Below are positions 35,288-43,986 of a DNA stretch of 64,000 nt, piece by piece. Within the stretch, counting starts at the first letter, position 1. Each line of letters begins with the position of its first letter. Origin of the DNA: Fredinandcohnia aciditolerans. Its GTDB lineage: Bacteria > Bacillota > Bacilli > Bacillales > Bacillaceae_L. The translations under genes were made by a program, and so were the position numbers. Below the pieces are notes generated by a model, which was not told the DNA's origin, ran no database searches, and saw nothing but the letters and a program-made list of their open reading frames with translations. The stretch spans positions 1-64,000 of the forward strand of contig QGHH01000015.1 in NCBI GenBank assembly GCA_003640645.1, in the 5' to 3' direction.

Positions 35288-37395
35288 GTAAAACAGGATC
35301 ATTAGACTCATTCAGATTACTAGCTGCCTTCCTCGTGATAGCTAACCATACCTCCCCTCTTCTTTCTTATGGGGAGGATGCCGATTTCATTTTGACTCGA
35401 ATCATTGCTAGAATGGCTGTCCCCTTTTTTCTAATGGTTAGCGGATATTTTCTATATCAATATATTGAAAATGGGGACAACTCTTATATTCTAGCTTTTT
35501 GTAAGAAAATTGGATTTTTATATGCCCTTTCGATCCTTTTATTTTTACCGCTAAATTTGTATGCAGGGCATTATGAGGATCCAAATTGGGGATTTGAATT
35601 AGTAAAAGATATCCTTGTTGACGGGACATTTTATCATTTATGGTATTTCCCTGGGCTTATAGTAGGTGTGATTATTGTTGTCTTGCTCGTTCGAAAAAAT
35701 GGGCTAAAATTGACATTTATTCTATCTGTTATTCTTTATAGCATAGGACTGTTTGGGGATAGCTACTATGGGATTGCTGAGCAGATTTCTAGTTTAGAAG
35801 TGTTTTATCAAACGGTCTTTATTGGAGCGGATTATACGAGGAATGGCGTTTTTATGGTGCCAATCTTTTTAATCCTGGGAATGCTACTTTATAAAGGAAA
35901 TAAAACAGCTTCGTTTTCGGTAAATCTACTATTATTCGTGATCAGTGTCTCTTTCCTGATTGTGGAAGGACTATTACTGCATTATTATCACCTTCAGCGC
36001 CATGATAGTATGTATTTTATGCTAATTCCAGCTATGTATTTTCTTTTTCAATGCCTCCTGCAGATTCGTGGAAAAAGCAGTAAAAGCATTCGAACGATCT
36101 CGACGATTATGTATATCATACACCCGTGGATGATTGTACTTGTTCGCTTTACGGCAGAATTTTTCACACTCGAGAAATGGTTTGTTGAAAATAGTATGGT
36201 GCATTTTTTGGCAGTCAGTATCCTCTCATTTATTTTGGCTTGGGTGCTGATCGTTTTTTGGCCAACGCGGAAAAAGTCAACACCAACACCGACTAGCAGA
36301 GCCTGGGCAGAGATCGATTTAGTTGCACTACGTGGAAATGTAAATCAGCTAAAAGGAATTCTTCCGGATAAAACTGAACTCATGGCTGTAGTTAAAGCAA
36401 ATGCGTATGGCCATGGAGCAGTAAAAATAGCGAAAGAGCTATCGAACCAAGGGGTAAAATCATTTGCCGTTGCTACTCTAGCTGAAGGAATTGAACTTCG
36501 GAAAAACGGAGTAAAAGGTGAGATTCTCGTTTTAGGTTATACCCCTGCCCAACATATTGGAGAAATTAAAAAATACAAATTAACGCAAACTGTAATTGGA
36601 TTGAGTCATGCAAAGCAGTTAAACAAACAGGGTCTTCCTATAAGGGTTCAAATAAAAATAGATACTGGCATGCATCGTTTAGGAACAGACGCCTCACAAC
36701 TTTCAGATTTGAAAGAAATCTATAACTGCAAACATTTACATGTTGTCGGTGTATTTTCTCACTTAGCGGTCTCTGATAGCGTTAGTTCAGAGGATATAGC
36801 ATTTACGGAAATGCAGATTGATAGATTTAACCAGATCATTAAGTGGCTAGAATCACAACAGCTGCCAGTCGGACAGCAACATATTCAAGCGAGCTATGGA
36901 ATCTTGAATTACCCTCAGCTACAGTATGATTATGCTCGTGCGGGAATTGCTCTATATGGTGTTTTAAGCAAAAACGATTCAGTAAGATCAGATGTGGAAC
37001 TGAAGCCCATCTTATCCATTAAAGCTAAAGTGGCGATGGTGAAAAATCTACAGCCAGGTGACCAACTCGGCTATGGCAGAGCATATACAGCAACAAGAAT
37101 GATGAAAACAGCGGTCATTACGATTGGTTATACAGACGGGATACCAAGAAATATGGAAAACGGGAATGTCCTCATTCGTTCACAAAAAGCTCCTATTATT
37201 GGCCGAATTTGCATGGATCAGTTGATGGTTGATGTTACCGCTATTGAGGGTGTACAGGCAGGAGATATTGCAACGCTAATTGGAACAGATGGTTCTGAAC
37301 AAATTACCGCCGAAGAAGTCGCAGAAAAATGCGGGACCATTACGAACGAATTATGTAGCAGACTAGGATCGCGGATGGATTACGTTTATAAATAG
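35269..37395 (+). CDS. vanT: VanT-type membrane-bound serine racemase
   Basis: 708 aa. Residues 1-335 form about ten membrane helices of the acyltransferase-3 fold, proposed to take up L-Ser. Residues 344-708 are an alanine-racemase-like PLP domain: PLP lysine K376 (VVKANAYGHG), substrate-side motif GYTDGIPRNME, and RICMDQLMVDVT. Supplies D-Ser to the ligase. The two-domain fusion is normal for VanT. A second possible start is ATG 35284. Last gene of the cluster, followed by a terminator. Confidence 0.9.
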   Translation: MEQSFMSKTGSLDSFRLLAAFLVIANHTSPLLSYGEDADFILTRIIARMAVPFFLMVSGYFLYQYIENGDNSYILAFCKKIGFLYALSILLFLPLNLYAGHYEDPNWGFELVKDILVDGTFYHLWYFPGLIVGVIIVVLLVRKNGLKLTFILSVILYSIGLFGDSYYGIAEQISSLEVFYQTVFIGADYTRNGVFMVPIFLILGMLLYKGNKTASFSVNLLLFVISVSFLIVEGLLLHYYHLQRHDSMYFMLIPAMYFLFQCLLQIRGKSSKSIRTISTIMYIIHPWMIVLVRFTAEFFTLEKWFVENSMVHFLAVSILSFILAWVLIVFWPTRKKSTPTPTSRAWAEIDLVALRGNVNQLKGILPDKTELMAVVKANAYGHGAVKIAKELSNQGVKSFAVATLAEGIELRKNGVKGEILVLGYTPAQHIGEIKKYKLTQTVIGLSHAKQLNKQGLPIRVQIKIDTGMHRLGTDASQLSDLKEIYNCKHLHVVGVFSHLAVSDSVSSEDIAFTEMQIDRFNQIIKWLESQQLPVGQQHIQASYGILNYPQLQYDYARAGIALYGVLSKNDSVRSDVELKPILSIKAKVAMVKNLQPGDQLGYGRAYTATRMMKTAVITIGYTDGIPRNMENGNVLIRSQKAPIIGRICMDQLMVDVTAIEGVQAGDIATLIGTDGSEQITAEEVAEKCGTITNELCSRLGSRMDYVYK

Positions 37396-37416
37396 GATTG
37401 AAAAGATTCCTCATTG

Positions 37417-37460
37417 CCCTGTAAGTGTTAGACCTCCACTAACATTTACGGGGTGTTTTA
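37417..37460 (+). terminator. Terminator of the van cluster
   Basis: GTAAGTGTTAG pairs with CTAACATTTAC with CCC/GGGG outside, then TGTTTTATA. Confidence 0.8.
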
Positions 37461-37544
37461 TATGTTAAGACCATGCTCAGCCGCACACCGACAACGTTCA
37501 AAAAGCAAATTTACATCCTCTAAATACTTCACAAACTACATCGT

Positions 37545-37590
37545 TAATCAAATAAAAATGCGATGCCTAAACATCGCACCCGTTATTTAA
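37545..37590 (-). repeat. Dispersed hairpin element, copy 14 (short)
   Basis: GCGATG (37560-37565) pairs with CATCGC (37572-37577), followed by ACCCGTTA as in other copies. Lies after the PepSY gene on the minus strand. Confidence 0.65.
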
Positions 37591-37603
37591 GTTATCAGTC
37601 GTA

Positions 37604-37852
37604 TTAATCAAAGTCATTTTCTTGATCGACTTTTAGAATTCTCCCTGTTTTTGCAAGAATCTCAACTTCAAATATTCTGTTATCCGGCGTTAAAATGAAC
37701 ACTTCATAAACTAAAACACCATTTTCCAAATCCATATCTACGTGTAGAACTCTCCCAGGTACACGTTTAAGTGCAATTTCTTGAGCTTGTTGCTTCGTAA
37801 TTCTTTGTCTATACATTGGTATAGAATTACTTTGATAGTAATTTTCATACAT
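37604..37852 (-). CDS. PepSY-domain protein
   Basis: 82 aa, no signal peptide visible. One PepSY domain: ITKQQAQEIALKRVPGRVLHVDMDLENGVLVYEVFIL, then EVEILAKTGRILKVDQEND. PepSY domains are small inhibitory or binding modules. ATG follows AGGAGG. Role unknown. Confidence 0.8.
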   Translation of the reverse strand: MYENYYQSNSIPMYRQRITKQQAQEIALKRVPGRVLHVDMDLENGVLVYEVFILTPDNRIFEVEILAKTGRILKVDQENDFD

Positions 37853-38123
37853 TGGATATATTCCTCCTCATTAAAAGGTCAACATATTTATCCATATGTA
37901 GTAGACAAATTATTGGTGCACATACGAATCCTACTAAAAGCAACCTGCTCCATCGATAAATTTCCTTTTTTTATGAATAGCGGCATATAACTTAATCAAA
38001 ATATTTACAGGGACATATACTCGATGATTTTTACTATTATATGTGTTGATCTTATTTTAAGGATGGTAAAAAAAGGTTATCAGAAGTCATTATAGATGAA
38101 TACAATCTAATGGAGGTGTTTAT

Positions 38124-38546
38124 ATGCATAGTACTTTTGAACCTGCTGGGTTATGGATTCGTCTTGGTGCTTCAATTATTGATGGTTTTGTTGTATTTCT
38201 AGTTGTTTTTCTATTTTCACTCATTTTTAACTTTCCGATATATGATGATTCTTGGCAAGATGGCCTGCTAGAATTCTTATATGCTTTATGCTTACCAGTC
38301 TTATGGTACGGGTACACAGTTGGAAAGAGAGTATGTGGGATTCGAATTGTGAGGGTTGATGGTGAAAAATTACACATTGGAAATATGCTACTTCGGATTG
38401 TAGTAGCAGGGCTAATATACGCCTTGACTTTAGGAATCGGAGCTATTGTTAGTGTAGTAATGGTGGCCGTCCGAGAAGATAAAAGAGCAATCCATGACTT
38501 CGTTGCCGGCACATATGTAACCTATAATCCTCCCGAAAGAAATTAA
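38124..38546 (+). CDS. RDD-family membrane protein
   Basis: 140 aa. Opens LWIRLGASIIDGFVVFLVVFL (R and D of the RDD signature), has a central TVGKRVCGIRIVR loop and ends with EDKRAIHDFVAGTYV. Three membrane helices. RDD proteins are of uncertain function; some act in ion transport. ATG follows TGGAGGTG. Confidence 0.85.
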   Translation: MHSTFEPAGLWIRLGASIIDGFVVFLVVFLFSLIFNFPIYDDSWQDGLLEFLYALCLPVLWYGYTVGKRVCGIRIVRVDGEKLHIGNMLLRIVVAGLIYALTLGIGAIVSVVMVAVREDKRAIHDFVAGTYVTYNPPERN

Positions 38547-38569
38547 CAGGGGCAGAATATTGCCCCTGT
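38546..38569 (+). terminator. Perfect hairpin after RDD gene
   Basis: ACAGGGGCA pairs with TGCCCCTGT. No T-run follows, so termination is only likely. Confidence 0.6.
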
Positions 38570-38666
38570 ATGAAGTAATTCCTTGTAGTATTTAGATGTC
38601 GTTTTAACTCGTCTTCTCAGAGGTAACATTTTCGAAAACCAAACACCGTAATATTAATTTAGATAA

Positions 38667-38855
38667 TTATTGACCCGATTCATTTCCTTTTTGAAGTGTT
38701 TTTATTAGTTCTTCTAAATTATCATTAAATCTAGATATCTCATATTCATTTATTTCATTTTTTTGATTATTGTATGATGTATCTCTGATTGCACTCGAAA
38801 TATTGAAAAAAGAAAATAATATGCAAATACCTAAAATAACAATTGCACCAGTCAA
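38667..38855 (-). CDS. Small membrane protein, possibly a gene with an amber stop near its start
   Basis: 62 aa from TTG 38855, one membrane helix (3-20) and a charged tail. Just upstream in the same frame lies ATG GGG GAT TCG AAG AGC TAG, then EKPRLSL leading into this frame. The original start may therefore have been that ATG, now cut off by a TAG at codon 7. No strong ribosome binding site is visible for either start. Confidence 0.4.
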   Translation of the reverse strand: MTGAIVILGICILFSFFNISSAIRDTSYNNQKNEINEYEISRFNDNLEELIKTLQKGNESGQ

Positions 38856-38954
38856 AGATAACCTTGGTTTTTCCTAGCTCTTCGAATCCCCCATAGATTA
38901 CATTCATAGTAATAATTTGTTATTATATTTGATTGTCCTTCTTTTTTCCTTCTT

Positions 38955-38995
38955 AAAATTCAAAATGCGATTGCCTGTTCAGCAATCGCAACCGA
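38955..38995 (-). repeat. Dispersed hairpin element, copy 15 (variant stem)
   Basis: GCGATTGC (38967-38974) pairs perfectly with GCAATCGC (38982-38989). A T-run follows on the minus strand. Lies after the PhzF gene. Confidence 0.7.
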
Positions 38996-39053
38996 AATTT
39001 TATTTTTACTATCAGGTATCGCTATTATTCAATAATATAATAAAGTCTACACA

Positions 39054-39914
39054 TTAAATATTTAGTTTTCCTTCAATACAAGTTACTGCATGACCACCGA
39101 GTAAGATTTTATCGTGATCTGTAAATCGAACTTCAACCTTACCATTTCTACCTACACAAAAACCCTGACTTGCTACATAAGTTGGTTCTCCGATAAGTTC
39201 ATGTTTTTTAACTACTGCTGCCACACAACCATTACCACTACCGCAAACGGGATCCTCATCTATTCCTTCTTTAGGGGCGAATGAACGAACTTCAACATTA
39301 GCTTCAATATTTCCAGAAGTAAGTCCAAATACAGTTACACCTGTTACACCTGATGGAATTAATGTGGAGAGTTCCGCCATGTCGGGTCGTAAGCTTCTTA
39401 CTTCTTCTGCATTAGATAATTGTATTGTAATCCAAATCGCGCCAACATCAACCGTTTCACTAACTTTAACACTATTTGAATCGACTCCCAATGCTTTCGC
39501 AAGTCTATCTACATCAGTAGATGGTACGCTTTTTAGTTTGGGATTGGGTAATGAGAGAAACAGTTTATCTTCATCAGCAAAAATAGTAACTAACCCGGTA
39601 CCACACTCCTGAACTAATTGACCTTCTGTCTTAGGTTTAATGCCATGTTGAATCACTGCAAAAGCAGAACCTATCGTTGGGTGTCCCGCAAAAGGAAGTT
39701 CACTATTAGGGGTGAAAATGCGCAATCTATAGTCAGCCTGTGGGTCAGTTGGCTTGCATACAAAAGTGGTTTCAGATAGGTTCGTCCAGTTTGCGATTGC
39801 TTGCATCTGTTCTGTAGAGAGTTCATTGCCATCTAGTATTACGGCAACTGGATTTCCTTTAAATGGAATCTCTGTAAATACATCAACTTGTTGGAATGGA
39901 ACTTGATGGTTCAT
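39054..39914 (-). CDS. PhzF-family isomerase/epimerase
   Basis: 286 aa from ATG 39914 (AAAGGGG upstream). PhzF/diaminopimelate-epimerase fold in two mirrored halves. Motifs: QVDVFTEIPFKGNPVAVILDG, WTNLSETTFV (catalytic Glu), LPFAGHPTIGSAFAV, EDPVCGSGNGCVAAVV. Catalyses an isomerisation of an unknown substrate. Related to B. subtilis YfhB/YddE-type proteins. Single gene. Confidence 0.9.
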   Translation of the reverse strand: MNHQVPFQQVDVFTEIPFKGNPVAVILDGNELSTEQMQAIANWTNLSETTFVCKPTDPQADYRLRIFTPNSELPFAGHPTIGSAFAVIQHGIKPKTEGQLVQECGTGLVTIFADEDKLFLSLPNPKLKSVPSTDVDRLAKALGVDSNSVKVSETVDVGAIWITIQLSNAEEVRSLRPDMAELSTLIPSGVTGVTVFGLTSGNIEANVEVRSFAPKEGIDEDPVCGSGNGCVAAVVKKHELIGEPTYVASQGFCVGRNGKVEVRFTDHDKILLGGHAVTCIEGKLNI

Positions 39915-40112
39915 CTTTTTTCCCCTTTCAAACATCACTAAAATTGTGACTTTCAATCTCTAATACAACTTTTGACTTCTCTATTGAAATCTTTTTTACA
40001 AACCGCTATTAAAGTTCAAATAGCAAAGTACTAGCATTATTTTCGGCTAATGAATTCGCTGGTGAAGTTAAAAACTCTCTATAATTTTAGTAGACTAACA
40101 AAGTATAATGGC

Positions 40113-40580
40113 CTAGTCTTTTGACGGGACATATTCCATTGGTTCCGTACTAGAAACATAGCCGTTTTTCTTATAATAATGAATAGAATCTTCGCTTGGC
40201 CAAACGATCACAAATTCATAATTGTTTTCGTTAATCCACTTGTTTACCGTACGAAGAATGTCACTTCCAATGCCTTTATTCCGATATTCCGGAACTGTGT
40301 ATACATTTGTCATGTAGGCAAATGGGTATGTTATTCTACCAGGACGGGGTACTTTGTGAATCAATTCTATGTATATATGGGATACAATTTGTCCATTTAT
40401 CTCTGCAACCCATATAAACCACTGATCACTATTCATTGCTTTCTCTAAAAAAGATTGGCATTCCTGTTGAAAATCCTCGAGTGATGAGTCTTTTTTACTT
40501 TCATCATACTCCACTGTAAAATCCCATCTCATTCCGATTAATTGAGGAATATCTTTTAGTTCAGCAAGTCTAATTTCCAA
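40113..40580 (-). CDS. GNAT-family N-acetyltransferase
   Basis: 155 aa from TTG 40580, preceded by GGAGGGGGG; an upstream ATG overlaps this site. Acetyl-CoA motif: TNVYTVPEYRNKGIGSDILRTVNKWINEN (RNKGIG), then IHYYKKNGYVSS. IRLAELKDIPQLIGMRW at the N-terminus is typical of GNATs. Substrate unknown. It lies 42 bp past the start of the lipoprotein unit (40623-41033) on the same strand, so the two may be one operon. Confidence 0.82.
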   Translation of the reverse strand: MEIRLAELKDIPQLIGMRWDFTVEYDESKKDSSLEDFQQECQSFLEKAMNSDQWFIWVAEINGQIVSHIYIELIHKVPRPGRITYPFAYMTNVYTVPEYRNKGIGSDILRTVNKWINENNYEFVIVWPSEDSIHYYKKNGYVSSTEPMEYVPSKD

Positions 40581-40622
40581 CTTTTCTCCCCCCTCCAATT
40601 AGAGATTTCTTCTTACATCAAC

Positions 40623-41033
40623 CTATTTTTGGTCAGCTAATTTTTCGCCAGTAAGAGCTTCAAATAGTTCTGTTGACTTATTCCTGTCTAATTGAGCATA
40701 CTTGTTTCCAGCTTTTATGATCTCTACCTTATCTTTATTAGGGCTTATCCAAAGTTCATACAACACGGCTTTTGCTTCATTATGAAATTGAAAGGCAAAT
40801 CTGTAATCAGGAGGAAGTGCCATTTGTACCTTTGCTGTTTCCCAATCAACATTATTGATGATCTCCCACACGTTTTGAACTTGTTGATTATTCGTAATCA
40901 TTTTGAATTCTTCATATAAATTTTCAACACCAATACGCTTTTGAACTTCAATGCTCTGTTCTTGATTTGAACAACCCGCTATAAAGATTGAAACGAATCC
41001 TATTAAAGCGATTAAACACATCATTTTCTTCAA
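40623..41033 (-). CDS. Lipoprotein, hypothetical
   Basis: 136 aa. Lipobox IAGC (Cys about 21) after a clean signal peptide. The mature part is a compact alpha/beta domain (NVWEIINNVDWETAKVQMALPPDYRFAFQF; LYELWISPNKDKVEII) seen in small Bacillus lipoproteins. Function unknown. Confidence 0.7.
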   Translation of the reverse strand: MKKMMCLIALIGFVSIFIAGCSNQEQSIEVQKRIGVENLYEEFKMITNNQQVQNVWEIINNVDWETAKVQMALPPDYRFAFQFHNEAKAVLYELWISPNKDKVEIIKAGNKYAQLDRNKSTELFEALTGEKLADQK

Positions 41034-41193
41034 GGCATTTTCCCCTTTTTATGATAAGTCGAAAGGTGTTGGGAAAAGTTTCAAATTTCTCCTCTCTATC
41101 AATCAACCATACACTTTACGAGAAGAGCCTTGAAGAAAAAGAAAAACTCTAACCTTCCCTTACAATCTTTCTTTTAACCAAGATGAATAACCA

Positions 41194-41733
41194 CTATTGT
41201 TTATTTTCCTGCTCTTTTAAAATACCTAAATATTCTATCCAAGGACCCACGTCGGTCCTATATCTCTCAGCCATTACCCTTACAATTTGGGCAATGTGTG
41301 TTAGATCATGAACAACCCAAGTTGATAGCAACTCTCTTATCTTAACTGAACCAAATGCAGGGTGTGAACCCTTCAACTCAAGATGAAGATCAGATTCAAT
41401 ATGAGACTTAAGTTTAGTTATATTTTGCATTCTTATAGCTTTAAACTCCTGCAGCTTTTCATCAATTGACATGTGAGATTTATCCTCTAAGTGCGAATAT
41501 CGATCAAATGGAGGAAATGGTTTATTGCAGCCTTCTTGAAGAATAAACTCTAATCTTGGTATCCAATTATTTTTCTCACCCTCAATAAGGTGCTCGATCA
41601 CTTCAACGGCATTCCAAGTTCCTTCACCTTCATTACACTGAAGCCATCCTTCTGATAAACCAGATAAAAAATACGCCAGTGTTTGTGGTGTTCGTTCTAA
41701 CACCTCAATAGCTTCTTTCATGTTAAAATGCAT
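41194..41733 (-). CDS. DinB-family protein
   Basis: 179 aa. DinB four-helix bundle with likely metal His residues: [12 protein letters not shown], and the closing [20 protein letters not shown] (H, H). DinB/YfiT-like enzymes include bacillithiol S-transferases and metal hydrolases. AGGAGTTATATGC before the ATG. It is one of three DinB proteins here; the other two are at 43251 and 55497. Confidence 0.82.
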   Translation of the reverse strand: MHFNMKEAIEVLERTPQTLAYFLSGLSEGWLQCNEGEGTWNAVEVIEHLIEGEKNNWIPRLEFILQEGCNKPFPPFDRYSHLEDKSHMSIDEKLQEFKAIRMQNITKLKSHIESDLHLELKGSHPAFGSVKIRELLSTWVVHDLTHIAQIVRVMAERYRTDVGPWIEYLGILKEQENKQ

Positions 41734-41862
41734 ATAACTCCTCCTTCACAACAATATGAAACTTCCATTTGCGATGAGATATCTCTTCAAACATTCCTAT
41801 CAAAGTAATGCAGCCGTTCCTTTACGCATTTTTACAAAGATAGCACATCAAGATTCTCTAAG

Positions 41863-42115
41863 TTATAATATCGTTTCCAAATATTCACACCTATCAAGCG
41901 CTTGCATTTCTGTTTTAAAGCCATTTTCAAGTATTTCATCACGATAACAGATACACCATTGATTTGAATTATCTACCCAAACAACTTTAATGTAATCCCA
42001 TTTAGAAAGACCTTCCCTCGCTGTCATATTATAAAAAATTTCATCCCATTCATGAATATCTAATAAGTAGATTTTGCTACTAAATTTTTGTACTGTTATA
42101 AAACCTTCTTTTCAT
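41863..42115 (-). pseudogene. Small gene with frameshift at codon 3
   Basis: TTGGAGG lies before ATG 42115, but the frame gives only a short peptide. If one A of the AAAA run after the ATG is removed, the frame reads MKEGFITVQKFSSKIYLLDI, continues HEWDEIFYNMTAREGLSKWD and ends YLETIL, 83 aa. Well-formed protein, so this is a recent one-base insertion or a sequence error. Family not recognised. Confidence 0.55.
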
Positions 42116-42265
42116 AACAAATTGTTCCTCCAATTTTTTTACTTTATATAAAATTCGATAATTTCTTAGTTTATCCTCCTTCTATCTTGTGGCTATTTCT
42201 GTTCACTACCAGTTTTAACGTTGAAAAATCTTCGATATTGAAGATAGGATTCGTTAATGGTCTAC

Positions 42266-42661
42266 TTAACCATTCATCGCAGTTATCAAAAAACAGAGGC
42301 CTGTAATTAAAGATAATGGTGTCATTACAAGCCTTTCTTTTTTACTCTTAGAAAAAGCATTCATAACTGTATTTAGGAATAAATAGAATGCAAAAAAATA
42401 ACAGACTCCTTTTGCAAAGGGTGCTATTAAACTTATCGAAATTATTTGACCAACTTGTAGGATAAACATGATTGCAATTAATTGAATAAGAACAGAAATT
42501 AAACAAGCAATTCGCATTTGCTTTGGCATTATTTTATATTTTCCGCCCATTGCAAGATCTCCACAAGGCAACCCCAAAGCTAATAATACGTACAAAATAG
42601 CCGCTGCCAGAAAAGCAATACTTCCAATCCATGCTGTTAACACAGTATCCCCCCATCCCAT
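42266..42661 (-). CDS. Membrane protein, hypothetical
   Basis: 131 aa, ATG 42661. Four membrane helices: 8-32, 50-68, 74-98, 110-128. Central loop GGKYKIMPKQMR. Looks like the unnamed YwiC/YxlA-type small membrane proteins of Bacilli, but I cannot assign a family. Confidence 0.65.
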   Translation of the reverse strand: MGWGDTVLTAWIGSIAFLAAAILYVLLALGLPCGDLAMGGKYKIMPKQMRIACLISVLIQLIAIMFILQVGQIISISLIAPFAKGVCYFFAFYLFLNTVMNAFSKSKKERLVMTPLSLITGLCFLITAMNG

Positions 42662-42823
42662 AACTGCTCCTCACTGCTTCTACTCATATTTATGCATGAC
42701 TTTTAATCTCATTCCTGCTTCGAAGTTGAAGAAACAAAACTGCGAACCAAGAACTTGGCCCCATTTTTTTGTTTCATTTTACTTGTCAGGGAGATCTTTT
42801 TTTCGATAAGTACTTATACTTAA

Positions 42824-43096
42824 CTATAAATTTTCATAATTAAATTGTTCAGCTATTTTGAGTAGTTCATCCCTATCGCCTTTGTCGTTGTGACCTACAA
42901 CAAATTGAACATAATAAACATAACTTTCGGTTAATACATATAACTTGTAGCTTCCAACTTTTGCATCAGGTACTGGCTCTTGTAATACAGCCCGCTGATT
43001 TGAGATAGTGATTTCTTTTGTAGTATAAAAGAGTGAAGGATATTTCGGATGATTCATAAAGACTGCTATCGCGTTATCTACAGAACCCCACTCATT
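42824..43096 (-). pseudogene. 3' fragment of a DUF4367-like secreted protein
   Basis: An open frame from a stop at 43097-43099 reads NEWGSVDNAIAVFMNHPKYP... YKLYVLTESYVYYVQFVV... ELLKIAEQFNYENL. The DELLKIAEQF ending resembles the C-terminal end of DUF4367/anti-sigma-linked domains. No signal peptide or ribosome binding site is present. A 77-aa ATG frame (from 43057) is possible but lacks a site. Probably truncated. Confidence 0.45.
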
Positions 43097-43250
43097 TTAT
43101 GAAAAGGCTGCCGTGGCAACTCAATCTCTAAACAGTTGTTCTTTCCCTGTTAACACAACATATATTAAAATTGGTTTAAGGATTTCCGAATTAGAATTTT
43201 GAACACAAGGATTATCGCTAATGAGATTAAATTGGAGGGAATACAATAAT

Positions 43251-43742
43251 ATGGATGTAAGGACGCTTTTACAACAACAATGGGCAAGCTGCCTGGATAA
43301 AGAAGACTGGTTTCCACCACTTGAAAAAGTGCTAGAGAATATTTCTTTCGAACAGGCAATTTGGAAGCCAGTTGAAGGGGCACATTCCATTTGGGAATTA
43401 CTTAGTCATTTACTTTTCTATGAAAAGAGAATTCTGTTGCGATTTCTGGATGAAACAGAGAATGAACCACAGGCTGAAAATAATGAATCAACCTTTCGAT
43501 TCCCAACCGAAACGTTAGAAAATTGGAATGAAACAAAACAAGAATATTTTTCCGTTCATCGTGAGCTTGAAAAAATCCTAGCAACATCAAAACAAGAAGA
43601 TTTATATAGAGAGATTCCAAGAGAAGATCATTCATTAGTGCTTGAACTTAAGAGTTTAGCCATGCACGACGCCTATCATATTGGGCAAATAGTATTCCTA
43701 AGTAAATTACAAGGAGCATGGTCTGACAAACGCAGTTTTTAA
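43251..43742 (+). CDS. DinB-family protein
   Basis: 163 aa from ATG 43251, after TTGGAGGG. Four-helix bundle with the metal-binding pattern SIWELLSHLLFYEKRILLRFLD (His near 45) and AMHDAYHIGQIVFLSKLQG (two His). Predicted DinB/YfiT-like metal-dependent hydrolase or thiol transferase. A GGGAACGCC...GGCGTCCC hairpin follows. Confidence 0.85.
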   Translation: MDVRTLLQQQWASCLDKEDWFPPLEKVLENISFEQAIWKPVEGAHSIWELLSHLLFYEKRILLRFLDETENEPQAENNESTFRFPTETLENWNETKQEYFSVHRELEKILATSKQEDLYREIPREDHSLVLELKSLAMHDAYHIGQIVFLSKLQGAWSDKRSF

Positions 43743-43785
43743 AATTTTCCATTTGCATTACAGCGCGGCTCTAATGGAATAAGGA

Positions 43786-43812
43786 CGGGAACGCCTAATT
43801 TAGGCGTCCCCA
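43786..43812 (+). terminator. Hairpin after DinB gene
   Basis: GGGAACGCC pairs with GGCGTCCC (one bulge). The T-run is weak. Confidence 0.5.
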
Positions 43813-43986
43813 ATTTCATCCTATAATAACGTATCAAATTCGAGTGTTTGACTCCCTGAATCTACGAAACAAGCAATTTCTGCAGCTCCACCACCATCAT
43901 ATATCATGGGTATTCTAATTAAAAGAAACACCCTTATATTCAAACTAAATTACATTTATTTCGTTAGCTAATTGTGGCGCTTCCGA

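Noticed and set aside
35269-37395. Novel acyltransferase-racemase fusion
   Set aside because: This fusion is the normal build of VanT serine racemases.
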